Origin: Apophysomyces variabilis
Taxonomy: Eukaryota > Mucoromycota > Mucoromycetes > Mucorales > Mucoraceae
Length of the DNA stretch: 64,000 nt
NCBI GenBank assembly: GCA_002749535.1
Contig: MZZL01000117.1
Location: 186,001 to 250,000, forward strand
Direction of reading: 5' to 3'
The stretch's first letter is position 1; every line of letters starts with the position of its first letter. This document shows positions 46,535-58,600 of the stretch, piece after piece. The notes below the pieces were generated by a model. It saw only the letters and a program-made list of their open reading frames with translations. It was not told where the DNA came from and searched no databases. A program made the translations under genes and the position numbers.

Positions 46535-48780
46535 ATGAGCAGTGTACCGAACCATGCCGGTGCTTGGAATACCTTGGAGACGCCTCTTAGCAACGAAATG
46601 TAAGAGGAAAGGGGGAAAAAATGGCAAGAATAAAAACTAATTTCCATTTCTTTTTCGCTCAACAGCACTGATACGCTGGCATCGCTCGGGTTTGACCAAA
46701 TGACACCTGTTCAGGCAGGTGCCATTCCATTGTTTATGAAGAATAAAGACGTTGTTGTTGAGGTATAAGTCATATCATTGAGCGAAAGAATCAAACTAGA
46801 ATTGACCTTACCGGAACAGGCAGTGACAGGTTCTGGAAAGACTTTGGCCTTTGTTATTCCTATCCTGGAGAAATTATTACGACGAGAAGAGCCTTTGAAG
46901 AGTCAAGAGATCGGGGCCCTTATAATTACGCCCACCCGGTAAGTCCGCATGTAATCGAGGAATGAATAGCTGACGCGTGAATAATAGAGAGTTGGCTCAA
47001 CAGATCCATTCGGTTTTCGACTTGTTTGTCCAGGATCATCCACGCAAAGACCAAGTCAGTTTAGGACTTTTCATCGGTGGCACAACAACATTAGCTCAGG
47101 ATATGGCAACCTTTAAGCAAGCATTGCCTCGTATTTTGATTGGCACACCGGGACGATTGGAAGAATTATTATGCAAGTCATCCAAGTTGGTCAACACAAA
47201 AGAGCTCGAAGTCTTGGTGATGGACGAGGCGGACCGATTGTTGGATATGGGATTTTCACAACAGCTTAGCAGCATTATTGCTCAGTTACCGAAGCAGCGT
47301 CGTACGGGTCTGTTTTCAGCGACGATGACGGAAGCGATCTCAGAACTTGTACGGGCTGGCTTGCGAAATCCGGTGCGCATTGTGGTCAAAGTAGAGGACC
47401 TGCACAACAAAGCTCAGAGAACGCCTGCGACATTGGATATCAATTATATTGTATGCGACTCCGAACAAAAACTACCGCAGATGGTGCGGCTACTGGAGGC
47501 CGAAATGGCCGATTTGCAGGGAGCGCGCAAGTTCATCGTATATTTTGCCACCTGCGCCTGTGTGGATTATTTCTATAAGCTATTGACACGTATCCCTGCA
47601 TTAAAACCGTTTTCAATTCACTCTCTCCACGGCCAAATGGAACCTAAGCGGCGAACAGCAACTTACACGGCGTATACACAACTCCCGCCTGCTGTCCCAG
47701 CCTTATTACTATGTACAGATGTGGCATCGCGTGGACTGGATATCCCTGACGTAGACTACGTGATTCAAGTTGACCCACCTCAGGATCCTAAAGCATTCGC
47801 CCACCGATCGGGTCGAGCAGCACGTGCAGGTCGTAAGGGAAAAGCTACTGTGTTTTTAGTGCGTGGACGGGAGGAAGTGTATGTGGATTTCTTACGGCTT
47901 CGAAAAATTCCTCTCGAACGAGCACCTTATCGCCTAGCGGATGGCCAGTTGAAGGACAATGCCATTATTTCAGAGGAGGACAAGGTCACGACGGAGCCAG
48001 TGGATGATCCGGCAGTGGCCGAGTTTGTCAGGATGATACGGGATATCGTCAAGACAGATCGAGACCTCCATGACCGAAGCTTCAAGGCTTTTGTATCTTG
48101 GGTTCGGGCTTACTCTAAACATGAAGCCAATTACATCTTCAGATTGAAAGATTTGGATCTAGGCCGTGTGGCGACAGGATTTGGATTACTCAAGGTAAGG
48201 GGAGGAGAAGCATCGTTTTCATCAGAAACTAAGACCATCCATGTCACCTCCAGCTCCCAAAGATGCCAGAGTTAAAGGACATAAAAGACATTAAGTTTGA
48301 GACAGAAGACATGGATGTAAGTTGGGATGAAGTTACAGCTTTGAACATCTGAAATTTTTAATTTACTGAGACGAAAAATATAGTGGGATAGCTACAAGTA
48401 CATGGATAAGAACCGTGAAGCCAAACGGCAGCGTGAGATGAGTCAAGAACAGCAAGCGAAAAAGCCTGCACGAGATCATAAACAGAAGAAGTAAGTTTGG
48501 CCTTTTGAAAAGTCATTGATAACATGATGTTTCTCTTCCTAGATCGGTAGCATGGTCAGACAAACAGGACGCAAAAGCACGGAAGCAAGAACGAAAGACC
48601 AAGCGAGATCGCAAAAAGGAGGCGATCAAACGTAAACAAGATGAAATGAAAGCAAAGCAAGATGCTGCAGAAGAAGAAGAGGATGATTGGGATGAGCTGG
48701 CCGCAGAGGAACGAATGGCCAAGAAAGTGAAGAAGGGAAAAATGGATAAAAAAGAGTTTGAGGCGATGTTCTTTGAATAA
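46535..48780 (+). CDS. SPB4: SPB4 DEAD-box RNA helicase (60S ribosome biogenesis)
   Basis: Seven exons (46535-46599, 46666-46762, 46820-46938, 46988-48194, 48254-48316, 48384-48490, 48543-48780) give 631 residues. Helicase motifs in order: Q motif FDQMTPVQ, motif I AVTGSGKT, Ia PTRELAQQ, TPGRLEE, motif II DEAD, motif III SAT, then VASRGLD and [13 protein letters not shown] of the second RecA domain. The Spb4/DDX55-type C-terminal extension follows ([20 protein letters not shown] ... [12 protein letters not shown]), ending in a Lys/Arg-rich coiled-coil tail ([16 protein letters not shown]) and an acidic patch. Spb4 acts in the nucleolus on pre-60S particles. All motifs are intact. Its 3' end converges with PSMG3, with 89 bp between the stops. 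Confidence 0.96.
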
Positions 48781-48869
48781 TAACAATAATAGTGGTAACA
48801 GTAAGAGGAGCATAGATGTAGATAGACTGATACATATACATCCCTTTTTCTTTTTCTTTTTGTTGGTAT

Positions 48870-49351
48870 TTACCAGACGCGGTTATCCATGATTTTATCT
48901 ATAATTGCATGAAATACATCTTTTCTCTTGTCGTCCTCCACGGGTTTAAGAGCAATGCCTAATAAGATAGGCCGCTTCTCGTTGGGATTCATGGCTGCAA
49001 TAGCCTGAGCAATCGATGTGGCATATAGCACATAGAGATCGCTTTGTGGTCCATTGGATTCACCAGAAAGAAAATGGGTTGTTGTTGGGACAGCATTAGG
49101 ATTACTCGCAAGATGCGGCGCTACATCCAACGTGGTCTGAAGCTAAGAAATACGAAGAAGATAATGGAATGAGAAACAAAGAGGTAAAAAGTAGACCAGT
49201 TATGGTTTACCAAACTGCCGATTTTGCCATATTGCGTTACGACAACGAATATCCTGTCAGCAAAACCAGATATGAAGATCTCCGTATGATGGCCATCGAT
49301 GGTCAATCCCGCTTGTCGATTCTGAATGGGGAATGGCGTGGATTCTGACAT
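48870..49351 (-). CDS. proteasome assembly chaperone 3 (PSMG3/PAC3-like)
   Basis: Two exons (49351-49211 and 49142-48870) encode 137 residues, about the length of PAC3. The first exon has IDGHHTEIFISGFADRIFVV, a beta-rich segment typical of the family; the second continues TQYGKIGSL|LQTTLDVAP and ends with a helix reading DVFHAIIDKIMDN. PAC3 pairs with PAC4 and helps to build the alpha ring of the 20S proteasome. The splice uses a GTAAAC donor and TTCTTAG acceptor. The gene is divergent from the small membrane protein (122 bp apart). Confidence 0.82.
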
Positions 49352-49473
49352 GCTTTTGCCTTTCCAAGAAGCTGAACCTCGAGACAGTCACTTATAATTA
49401 AAAACAAATATGGAAAGTCTCTCTTGCATCTCTTTTTCGAACATTGATAAGGAAAAAGACAAAGTTCGCTAGC

Positions 49474-49706
49474 ATGGCAAAATTAGGTCAAGCATTAGCC
49501 GTGTCATTTGGTGCTCTAGCTGGTGGCGCCATAGGATTCTACTTCTTGGAAATGTATAAAATCAAAGCAAAGGTAAGAAATTAGGAATCCAGTGACCCAT
49601 TTCTCGTATCTTTAAAATAACCATGGTCAACCCTCAAACTTCCCTATTACAGGAACAAAGGCTAGCTTCTCTCTTGGAGAAGAAGCAAGAGTACGATAGA
49701 CAATAA
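49474..49706 (+). CDS. 50-residue single-pass membrane protein, unknown
   Basis: Two exons (49474-49572, 49653-49706) joined by a GTAAGA/ACAG intron of 80 nt. The product starts MAKLGQALAVSFGALAGGAI and has one Gly/Ala-rich hydrophobic segment (to FYFLEMY), followed by a charged helix (EQRLASLLEKKQEYDR). The size, small-residue membrane helix and charged tail resemble small mitochondrial inner-membrane or assembly factors, but I cannot name the family. It shares its upstream region with PSMG3. Confidence 0.65.
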
Positions 49707-50005
49707 AAGCCACTGTAAACGAAAAGAGCAAAAACCAAAACATCAACGTAGTTTCACCGTCAACCCCCTTTTCACATATCCTCTTCCAACGAATAAACCA
49801 TCCATATACTCTGTGTTCGTTGTGCTATATCCAAACAAAAGAGAAAAAGCAGCCTTATTTTCCCATCACGCAACATAGCATCTCCTCTAATATACCATAG
49901 GCAACGCAAAAAGTACTTTCCGAACGGACGCAAATGACTCTGCAAGACTAGTAGGCCTATATTCATTGCACAGAAAACAGAATAGAATGCTATTGTACCA
50001 GCAAT

Positions 50006-51533
50006 TCAACCACCATTTCTTGCTGATGTGGAGGGTTCTTCGGATGTATTCATTCCAAGCTCGTAGCCTATCCTCTGCGCTTCACCCGAAACCAGTCGGT
50101 ACAAAGCCGCTACACCACGAAATCGAAGAAAACCGATGCAGAACGATTGGACCTCGATCAAATATTCTGCCATGGGTATGATTCGCTTGACAAGCAATGA
50201 CTGGATGAACTTGGCCACCTTTGTTTTTTTTCAAAGAGAGCTTCTTTAATACGAAAGCGAGACAGACGGAGCATCACCATGCCATCGCTTGCTACACTTA
50301 CCAATCGAACTTGCTTGTCTTGCCAGTGTCCTTCTAATACGTCGCATGACCGGATGCAATTAGAAATATACATGTGCAAAAATTCCTCTGGTAATTGGAT
50401 AGGATTCGTGCCAGCAATGATATGGTGAATCACATCCACTCCATTACTGGATACGGGCATGGTCAAGAGAGATTCGAGGTATTCTTCCATCGTCGGTAGT
50501 TTCAGATAAAGAGGAACAATATCAAATGCGAGGAAACGATTCAATTCAATAAACTGTGGCAACTGATCGGACGGTATATAGAGAGATTCTGGATGGGTTG
50601 TCACGGCCTGCTGAAGGACCTGAAGAAAGGAGGGATAATCCCAATTTAACTTTCTGCGGGATCAAGAATGGTTTAAGCTCACCTCCGTTTCCGGAATGGT
50701 CAATGTCCTAAGGCATGCTTCCTTCATAAGATGCGTAATCGTCTGTTTCACATCCTCATCGGAAGGCTAAACATAAAATCGTTCATGGTCATCCACATAT
50801 AGTATGAGTTAATCGCTTTTACCTTCTCATCAGCAGACGGCCCAGTGCTTTGGTTCTCTTTGGGTTGTTTCTCGGTAAACCTAGGTAAAAAGAAAGAGAA
50901 ATATTCATGTCAGATTTTCCAACATGCTGTCCGTTGATGCTTCTTTTTTTTTTCTTTATTTTACGGGTCATCAATAAGTTTCGCAACCGTGTCCTTGAGA
51001 TGGCTTAATCGTGCATGATCGGTTTGTATTGGAGGCAACTTATTCAGGTCATCACATATCTCTTGAGGCCGTAAATGTTGCACCTTTTTTTTTGTTCGTA
51101 AGCAAACTTTTCAAAGCGAGACAAGGCAGGGAGATATATGTATATTACGTTTTTAATCGTGCCATTCAATATGCAATCTATAAAACGATGTTCCAATTCG
51201 TGGGAGGGTATGGTACTATTCGCGGTAACGTCGGCCCATTCCAAAAAGAACGTCAAAAAAGGGTTACGTTCCAATGGTCGATCGGCGTAAAGTGCATATA
51301 AGATATAGAGAATCGTCAGACGAGCACTTGGGCGCTATATAATGGAAGAATAAAAAGAGTAAGTACCACAGTCTGTACAGGAGGGAAGCATTGTCGTTTA
51401 TTTATTTTGCCTCTGTGCGATCCAATGCGAGGAATGCATAACATGCTGCTGCGAAAGGTGTTTGGTCCAAAGTTCCGTCACGAAATAGTTTAAATGCTGC
51501 TTCGAATGTGAGGGACTCCTTCTCCTGAAGCAT
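50006..51533 (-). CDS. CCR4-NOT complex subunit 11-like protein (CNOT11)
   Basis: Seven exons (51533-51411, 51334-51149, 51083-50965, 50880-50823, 50766-50683, 50619-50302, 50218-50006) encode about 366 residues. CNOT11 joins the N-terminal module of the CCR4-NOT deadenylase. The N-terminal part (TFEAAFKLF, then LTILYILYALYADRPLERNP) resembles the helical N-terminus. The C-terminal domain shows PEEFLHMYISNCIRSCD, KQVRLVAKFIQSL and EYLIEVQSFCIGFLRFRGVA, the hallmark block of the family. It is shorter than the animal protein, whose middle is expanded. The first intron must begin with GC (GAG|GCAAAA) because an in-frame TAA follows and no GT donor fits; it would be a GC-AG intron. The start Met at 51533 is the nearest ATG, and an upstream exon is possible. 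Confidence 0.84.
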
Positions 51534-53432
51534 GACTATGTACAGTCAATACACAGACACGAAGAGAAAAGGATAACCAGGAGAGGACAAATATTAAAGA
51601 AAAATAAGTTGCTAGCTTGGAGAGTCTTCTTCTTTTGTCTTTCTTTTGGACGTCTTGCTGTTCCAACGTAACGGTGAAGACACGCACACAGGACAGACAA
51701 CCATTTGTATATTTGGGCGGGATTTCCCCCTTCGGACAAGCCAAGAAACAGTCCTCTTGGACCTGCATTGATTGGATTGATTCTCAGAGAAAGCATGGCC
51801 AGCCTTTGTCTTCGCTGCTTGATCGAAACAAAGCATACCCAAGCTCTTCTCCGCCTATGGAACCTAGATCTGGCATCAACTTAGAATTTCCACTTCTTGC
51901 AAACGTTTCTCCTACAACTTCATCTATGCGTTACGGAAAGGATTTATATACGATTTGTGGCCGGTTATTTATACGGCTTAAACGAACACTTCATGTGCAG
52001 TATAGCTGTGGAAGCACGGGTGGAATATCTTGAAAGCAAACAATATCAACAGCCTGGGTATCTCCTTGCTAATTTCCAGGTTATTCTATCAAGCTTGTCA
52101 ACAGCTATTATTTTTTACATTTGTGCGAGTCACTTTACGTATAGCAAGAGACTTGCCGTAGTTATTGCTAAACTGATTAATTCCATATCAAGTGATAAAT
52201 GACTAAGAGTAACCCTTCCATAGTCAGTGTCAGACGTGGTTTGCATGTGCCACTGAAGGAACCCATCAGGCTAAAATCTCTAAAAGCTTTCCGTGTCCTA
52301 TATCATCACCACTATTGACAAATTCATTCCGTTCTTCTGCTTTTGTCTCTTCTTATACAATAGAATTAAAATAAATCGAAAGAAAACAAGAACAAACACG
52401 ATCAGAAAGCAAAAAAAAATCGGTTATATCTAGAAAAACCGACGCAGTATTATTGTTAGATGTTTATTCAAAGTGAAACATTTTCCTTGCTTGCAAGAGT
52501 AAGGCTACACCGGTACGATTACAATGTTTAACCTGCAGGAAAAAATAGAAGAAAGCATAAAGGAATGCCGCATTCCCTTTGCCTAGGGGAAAGTAAGACT
52601 AAGGTCTACCTATCCGATCAGTGGAATAGATAACATTACCTGATGTATTTCTTCAATAGCATTTCAATAGGAGAGAGAGTATATCAGATTGTAAAAGGAC
52701 CTGATTTAAATCATATCCAGGATGATGACGATGATGCACTGACCCAAAGCAAGGAACAGACCACAGAGGTGATTGTATGGCAAAACATGTGTAAAATATA
52801 CACAGGTATTTCTTAACAAGCGTAGAGGTTATACTCAACGCTACATGTCCACAGAATGCAAAAAATGATAGTAAGTGCTTCCTCTTTTCACTCACCAAGT
52901 TTCGGAATTTTCTCGGTGAACGCAGACTTGCCCATTAAGGAAGCGTAGTACAAGTAAACCGAACGGAAACAAAAGCAATCAAAGTATGATTGCATAAACA
53001 AACAAGGAACCGATCTGACAATGTCAGGGTCTGTTTGCATCCAACAACTGTATTCCAACCATCGGCACCTTTGCATAGCAAAAACAGTTACCTATCATTG
53101 TTACACGGAAGACTGCTGCGGTTTCAGAAGAGAAAGAAAAGATGATGGAGTAAAGTGTTTTATTTTGATTTTAGGAAAGAAGAGCAATGAAAAAGGGATA
53201 ATGGCAGGGTATGTAAATGATGGGATGAGTGAAGAAAAAGTTGTAGTATGAATTTTTTTTCGGGTTTGTTGTTATGTAGGTTTATGTAAAAAGAAAAAAG
53301 GGGCTTTTTTTTGGTGGTTTCAGAGATATTTACAGTCATTCCCATGCCACTAAAGGCAGAAAAAAAAAGAGAGGGAGAAAAAAAAAGTAAAAGGGGAGGA
53401 AAGGAAAGTTCATAGTAAGTTATTTTTCTTTT
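51534..53432. other. intergenic region between CNOT11-like and Ecl1-like genes
   Basis: Both flanking genes lie on the minus strand. Plus-strand frames at 51617-52033 and 51897-52202 have no start context or motif. From about 53150 to 53430 the DNA is purine-rich and probably the 3' UTR of the Ecl1-like gene. I see nothing else. Confidence 0.4.
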
Positions 53433-53824
53433 TTACATGATGGGTTTGCGTGATATCATAGCAAATGCCGTAGTAGGTGAGCTGGCGACGACGGGTTGAC
53501 AGCGACGAGCAACTACAACACCACGACGTCGACGGTACATAGGCAGCCATGGATAGGATGTGGATGGAGCTGCGGGACGTTGCTTAATACGCTGTGTGGC
53601 TGTAGAAGTAGTGGTGGTGGATCGTGTTGGTTTCACTTGGATCGGCATGATCGAGGATTGATCTTTGGATTTGCAAGATTCGGAGCAATACAGAGATGAT
53701 GAGTCGTTCTAATGGACAGGGATTTAGATCAGTAACTTTGATCTGTCTTTTACTCATAGCTGTTTTTACTTACAAGGACATCATCAATACGATTGTCACA
53801 AATGATGCACCAAGAGAGATCCAT
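53433..53824 (-). CDS. Ecl1-family life-span regulatory protein (zinc-binding)
   Basis: Two exons (53824-53774, 53708-53433) encode 108 residues. The short first exon gives MDLSWCIICDNRIDD and the second opens with SLYCSESCKSKD. Together they form the CxxC ... CxxxC pattern of the fungal Ecl1/2/3 (extender of chronological life span) family, small nuclear/cytosolic metal-responsive proteins. The remainder is basic and low in complexity (STSYPWLPMYRRRRG, a Thr run), as is usual. The intron has GTAAGT and CCATTAG ends. A TATA box sits 78 bp upstream of the start. Confidence 0.85.
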
Positions 53825-53901
53825 GTCGAAGCAAAGTGTAGGAAAAAGAAAGGAGGGAAACACAAACGCTGAATTAGCCGACAGCCGGATCTTTATCTGT
53901 T

Positions 53902-53909
53902 ATTTATAG
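53902..53909 (-). promoter_or_regulatory. TATA box of the Ecl1-like gene
   Basis: Minus-strand TATAAATA, 78 bp upstream of the ATG at 53824, in an otherwise GC-containing context (CTATAAATAACAG). A strong TATA fits a stress-regulated gene; called by eye. Confidence 0.6.
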
Positions 53910-55006
53910 CCGCCCAAAAAAAAAGAAAGGAACAATCTCGAATACTCGAGATAATCCCCGATCCGATGTATGATTTTTCTAGTCATTCCCTTTTTGGGAT
54001 GCTGCGCCGTCCTCTGCCTAACTGTCGGGAAATGAATGTAGTATAGATCAGGAGAAGGAGGTAAGGACTACGAAAAAGGTTGCGTGATGAATAGAAAGTT
54101 TTAATCCATCACACTTCTCTACAACGATTAACATAAGCATTTTGAAGAGAAAGGGTTGGCCTTTTGGTGTCCTTTTCTCTACAGCTATTGCGTTTTGCTT
54201 TGGTACAAGTAAGTGACGGAATGGCGCAGCATGGTCGCGTTTTTCCCTTTAATACTATAATCCATGTTTAGCAGGAATTTTTTTTTTTTACATTATACTA
54301 AATATATTGTATACAGCTTTACAAATAACAATAACAGCCGGCCGATAGTCTCTTCATGCACTTGGGATAGATTTTCAACAATCGTTTCCATATCATCCTC
54401 TGACAATTGTCTCTTCAAGCACTGAGAATACGTTTTCGTACTTAGGCCAGGAGAAGCTGCGTAAGCAGCTTCAAAAATTACTTCCACCGTTGCTGCAATA
54501 TCTGTCTAACGAACCTATACCTGACGCCAAATGGCTGGGTGGCGCGATTGGGCGGCTGCGGTGGATTGGTATACGAGGTGCGTGCGGTCGGGTGTGCGGT
54601 GGGATGATGGGGTGTGGGAGGGAGAAGGCGGGCGCGCTGCGAAGCGAGCCGGGCCAAGGCAGACAATCCTTAGACAACGGTGTCTTTATTCGTAAAAGCC
54701 GTGACAGGAAACTTTGATTCTGCACGATCCGCTTTTTCCACCACTGCACCATGTGAGAGAAAGCTATTTTGTTTCTCCGGATACCTAACAAGCAGTGAAG
54801 AGGCCGAAAAACAGGCATTGATCTGAATAGTCGTTGCTATACTATTGGGATGTATTTGCTGGGTAACCTCGTCTCGATTTCTTGGAAAACAGTCAAAACT
54901 GCGAAATGTCTTTGAGAAATTATCGCCATTTTGACTTTGCTTGAAAGACACTTACTTCGCATGTTTTTGCTTCGTTTTCATAATAAATTATCTAACTTGC
55001 TTAGGC

Positions 55007-55135
55007 ACTAACCATTCTCGGTGAGCCAATAAATGTTGTCTTACTATTCTGCCACGTTGCTTGGTAGCGCTTTCAACGCATAGGCCATCCATTCCGCCAC
55101 GGATATGCATAACTGCGTCGCTGCGATCAATGCAC
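55007..55135. repeat. copy B of a diverged dispersed repeat
   Basis: Partner of 41600-41727, in the same orientation. The minus-strand reading (GGMDGLCVESATKQRGRIVR) is related to that of copy A. It lies about 480 bp upstream of Fanzor locus 2, so it may belong to the same or a nested mobile element. Confidence 0.65.
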
Positions 55136-55617
55136 CTTTGAATACTTATTCCTTCGTTAATCAATGATAACATGAACCTGTGAAATATGAATATCCTAAT
55201 ACAAGCAATCACTCTACATACTGGACATGGAGATTTCGTTGACCACTGTTGTCATAAGAACGAACCAGACTCAAAGATAAACATAGCTACCTAAGCAATT
55301 ATATAATACATAAGGAGAACAATTACGAGCAGTTTAATTGTGCGTTAAATGATCGACACATCAAATCTTTTTCGAGAATATTTAACAGCGATTCATCAAA
55401 CGGTATTGATCATGGTCAGAGGAGCCTCAGATTGTTTCCCTTGGTAACGGAAGAGATACCCACATCAGTTTATTACGGTCTTAATCATAATGATTCAGTC
55501 ATTTTATGACAAAGTTATTCTGTCATATATGTTTGATCGTTTTCCTTCTTTTATTCCAATCTTCTTTTACACTTTTCTTCTTTAAGCTTCTTCTTTTTCC
55601 TTGCGAATTCAAGAAGA

Positions 55618-58600
55618 TGCCACCTAAAAAGCGCAAATCAACAATGAAAAGAACAGGTATGACGAAATGTATTGTACAAGAACGTCTTCTTAATGGCAAT
55701 GGCAGACGTAAGAAAACAGAAGTATCATCACACTGATGAAGACGATAACGGAGGTATCGCTTTTACTAGCGATTCACTATTTTAAGATAGTGTATTAGAC
55801 ACTCTTGCCAAAGTGGATCTTTCTTAAGTGCCAGGGACTACCGTGAAGTGGCTGAAGACAGTCTGCGAACTAACTAGAGCTCCACCTGTCCGAAAGGAAA
55901 GAAAGAAGACCGATGAGGAGAAGAAGGCCGAGGCGAGGCGAAAAAAAGCGGCAAAATCGAAGAATCCTATAAAGTCTATATAACCGATCCCAACAAATAC
56001 GGCAAGACCTGTAAAATTTTGTCGCCAAGGACAATGCGATCACATTCTCGCTGTTCAAGCAGCCTGTGTCCAAGCCATGTCGCATCCAAATCGGAAGATG
56101 CCAAAGAGCGATTAGGGAGTCGCCCCTGCAGTACACGAGAAAGATCAGTTTGGCTGCGGTGTACAGCGAAAACATAGTGCTTAGAATATGAGCCTTACAG
56201 ACATCTATAAAAAGTTAGTATTCTCTTTTTGTTGTGCTGAATTCTCACACATGAAATGTGGTTTAGCTTTGACGCAAGAAACTGAGCTACTTTCTTCACG
56301 CTTTGTCCTTTGGCGATTATCCAACAGCAAGCCTATTCCGCATCTGTGTTTTCAGCAGGGCTTATTCTATGCATGCGGACAAATGATTTTGGGAAGAAAC
56401 ATCACCTCAAGGCAAATACTACAGCAACCAGAATTTCTCGCAGACTTGCACACTGTCTACAAGGAATATGCGAAATTAAGGACAGGCCAACACGATAAAC
56501 CGTTAGTTGACATATCCGGTGATCTAATGCACTGTTTCGCGTCTACATGTGCTCAAATGGCAGTCGCGGCTTCCAATCATGTAGTCGAAAATTATAGTCA
56601 ACGTATGGAGAAGTATATCAAATACTGTCTCCAAGTTGAGCTGGCAAGTAGAACCCCTGTCAATGTTTTTAGGTTAACGTACTTTGTGCAAACGCAGGAA
56701 AAACTCAAGATAATATCACAACAGAGGATATAAAGAAACTGGGCAAGTTTGCCTATGATATTGGGGCAAAGGGACAACCGCATTATCCGTACTCAGTTGT
56801 GCCAAGGGACGAATTCAAGACCGCAGTCAATACAGTCTTACAGAATGTCAATATTTGTCCTGAAAATGTTCCTGTCACGTCAACCTAGCTGGCGGCTAAA
56901 CCTCATGTCTATATGCCGCCTCTGTACGAAATCCTCGAGGACCTCGAGCCTTTAGGTGATACACCAGTCCGCAAACCGATGCCGATCCCTTCTCGAGGGT
57001 GGTTATTTCGCAAATTTTCAGAAAAATTAGAGTTTCGAAAATCTTTCAAGATGAAAAAAAATCATTCTTGGTAGGGAGGACCTGAAAAGCTATTTGTAGT
57101 CTAGCCGAAGATTTACCTAAGGTAACAAAACAAAAATGAGGGGATTCATCATGTTAAAAATGGGATATAGCTTGAAAAAGCAAACGATAACGGTGTCACA
57201 TGTATAATTCTTTGCGCCAAGCGAACATCTCTTAATGCGCCAAACTTATTCGAGGAAGTGATACGATCAGTGTTCAAAGACGATATTTCTTCAGTAGACT
57301 ATGTTTATATACAGAAGCTTTTGGCAAAAACTGCTAGAAAATTGGTCAGAGGGGTTTTTATGCCAAAAAATCCAAGGTTCCAGCGAACGTCTATTTACAA
57401 TCATGCCACGAACGGCAACTACCTGGCGATATATCCAAATAGATCACCAAATATTAGCGTCATTGGTTGGAGTTAGCCAAAGAGCAAACAAAGACGAAAT
57501 GTTTTGGGAATCGTTTGATTTCACAAAGTCAAAAGAAATGCGATCATTGGATGAAATGAAGAACTCAAACCAGAAAATGTTTCGCTCACTTGCAACAGAC
57601 GGTTACATAGCGGCGTTTACATTCTCCAGGAAAAGGCAGCACTTGACTGAAGATAAGAAATCGGCAAAAACTACGAAGGACTTTCAGGGGGATCTGCCTG
57701 GCTTTGACTTGAAAGGCGTAGATCCTGGGATAACGAATGCGTATGTTGCCAGCAAATGGTCATGAGAAATATAGCCATGAAATCATATCATCATCCACGA
57801 AAGAATTTTACCACTTCGCCCATTACAACGCAAGCAAAGCGATCATGGACCGTATGGAAAACGAAAAGCCTAAGATCCAGCAAATCGAAAAAGATATGCC
57901 TAGCGCAAAGACGGCCAGTATATCTCAGTTCGATCGTTATGCTCGCTTTTATTGTTGCACATGTCGACATTACACCAATACTACGACAGTAGGTATGCAA
58001 GCCTCCGTTTTTGGCGGTAAGCTTAAAATCGTCATTCTATGTGCATCATTAACTTTATGTACCTATCATTGAAGACATGTTGGTCGCCAACAGGCTAGTG
58101 ACGAGTTTGCGGAACGTTTAATATTCGGTGGCAGCAAATATCCTACAAAAAACACCAGAAATCAGAGAAGACATCGTAAGCAAAAGAAGAAACGCCGGAA
58201 ACGACAAAACAAGACCAAGGCAGGAACTGTTAAGCGAACGGAAATTTCGGAACTGAACCGAGGTAAGAGTTAAAATGCGGACATAAATGCTTTGTCGCTG
58301 ACATGGACAAGTTGTCGTCGTTTGGACTCTTCCCTGGAAAATAGAAGTAGAATCAGTTGTCGAAGGCTGCCGAATATATTTGCGAGGTAAAAGTCAACAG
58401 ATAATTTACAAGATTGACTATGATTGTTAAAATAAATGGTCAAAGGCGACGCCGCATCCGACGAAAAGAAAGCCACTGTTTGCTTTTGGAAGTGCCATGT
58501 GCAATAGCACCTTGAAAGGCACACGAGCAGGAATTTCCAACATCATTAGAAGAAAGATTAAAGAGAATGAAGCCAGGGGACGATGCAAGGTCGTAGACGT

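Larger units (their letters stand above)
53825..55617. other. repeat-rich spacer with a GC-rich island
   Basis: No gene supported. At about 54535-54665 there is a G-rich, GC-rich island (GGGCGGCTGCGG-like sequence) quite unlike its AT-rich surroundings; frames through it are poor. Repeat copy B lies at 55007-55135. A 64-codon minus frame (54487-54293) reads as a possible coding scrap of a mobile element. Confidence 0.45.

Noticed and set aside
51617..52202. Two plus-strand frames downstream of the CNOT11-like start
   Set aside because: No promoter context, splice sites or domain; overlapping frames on both strands suggest chance.
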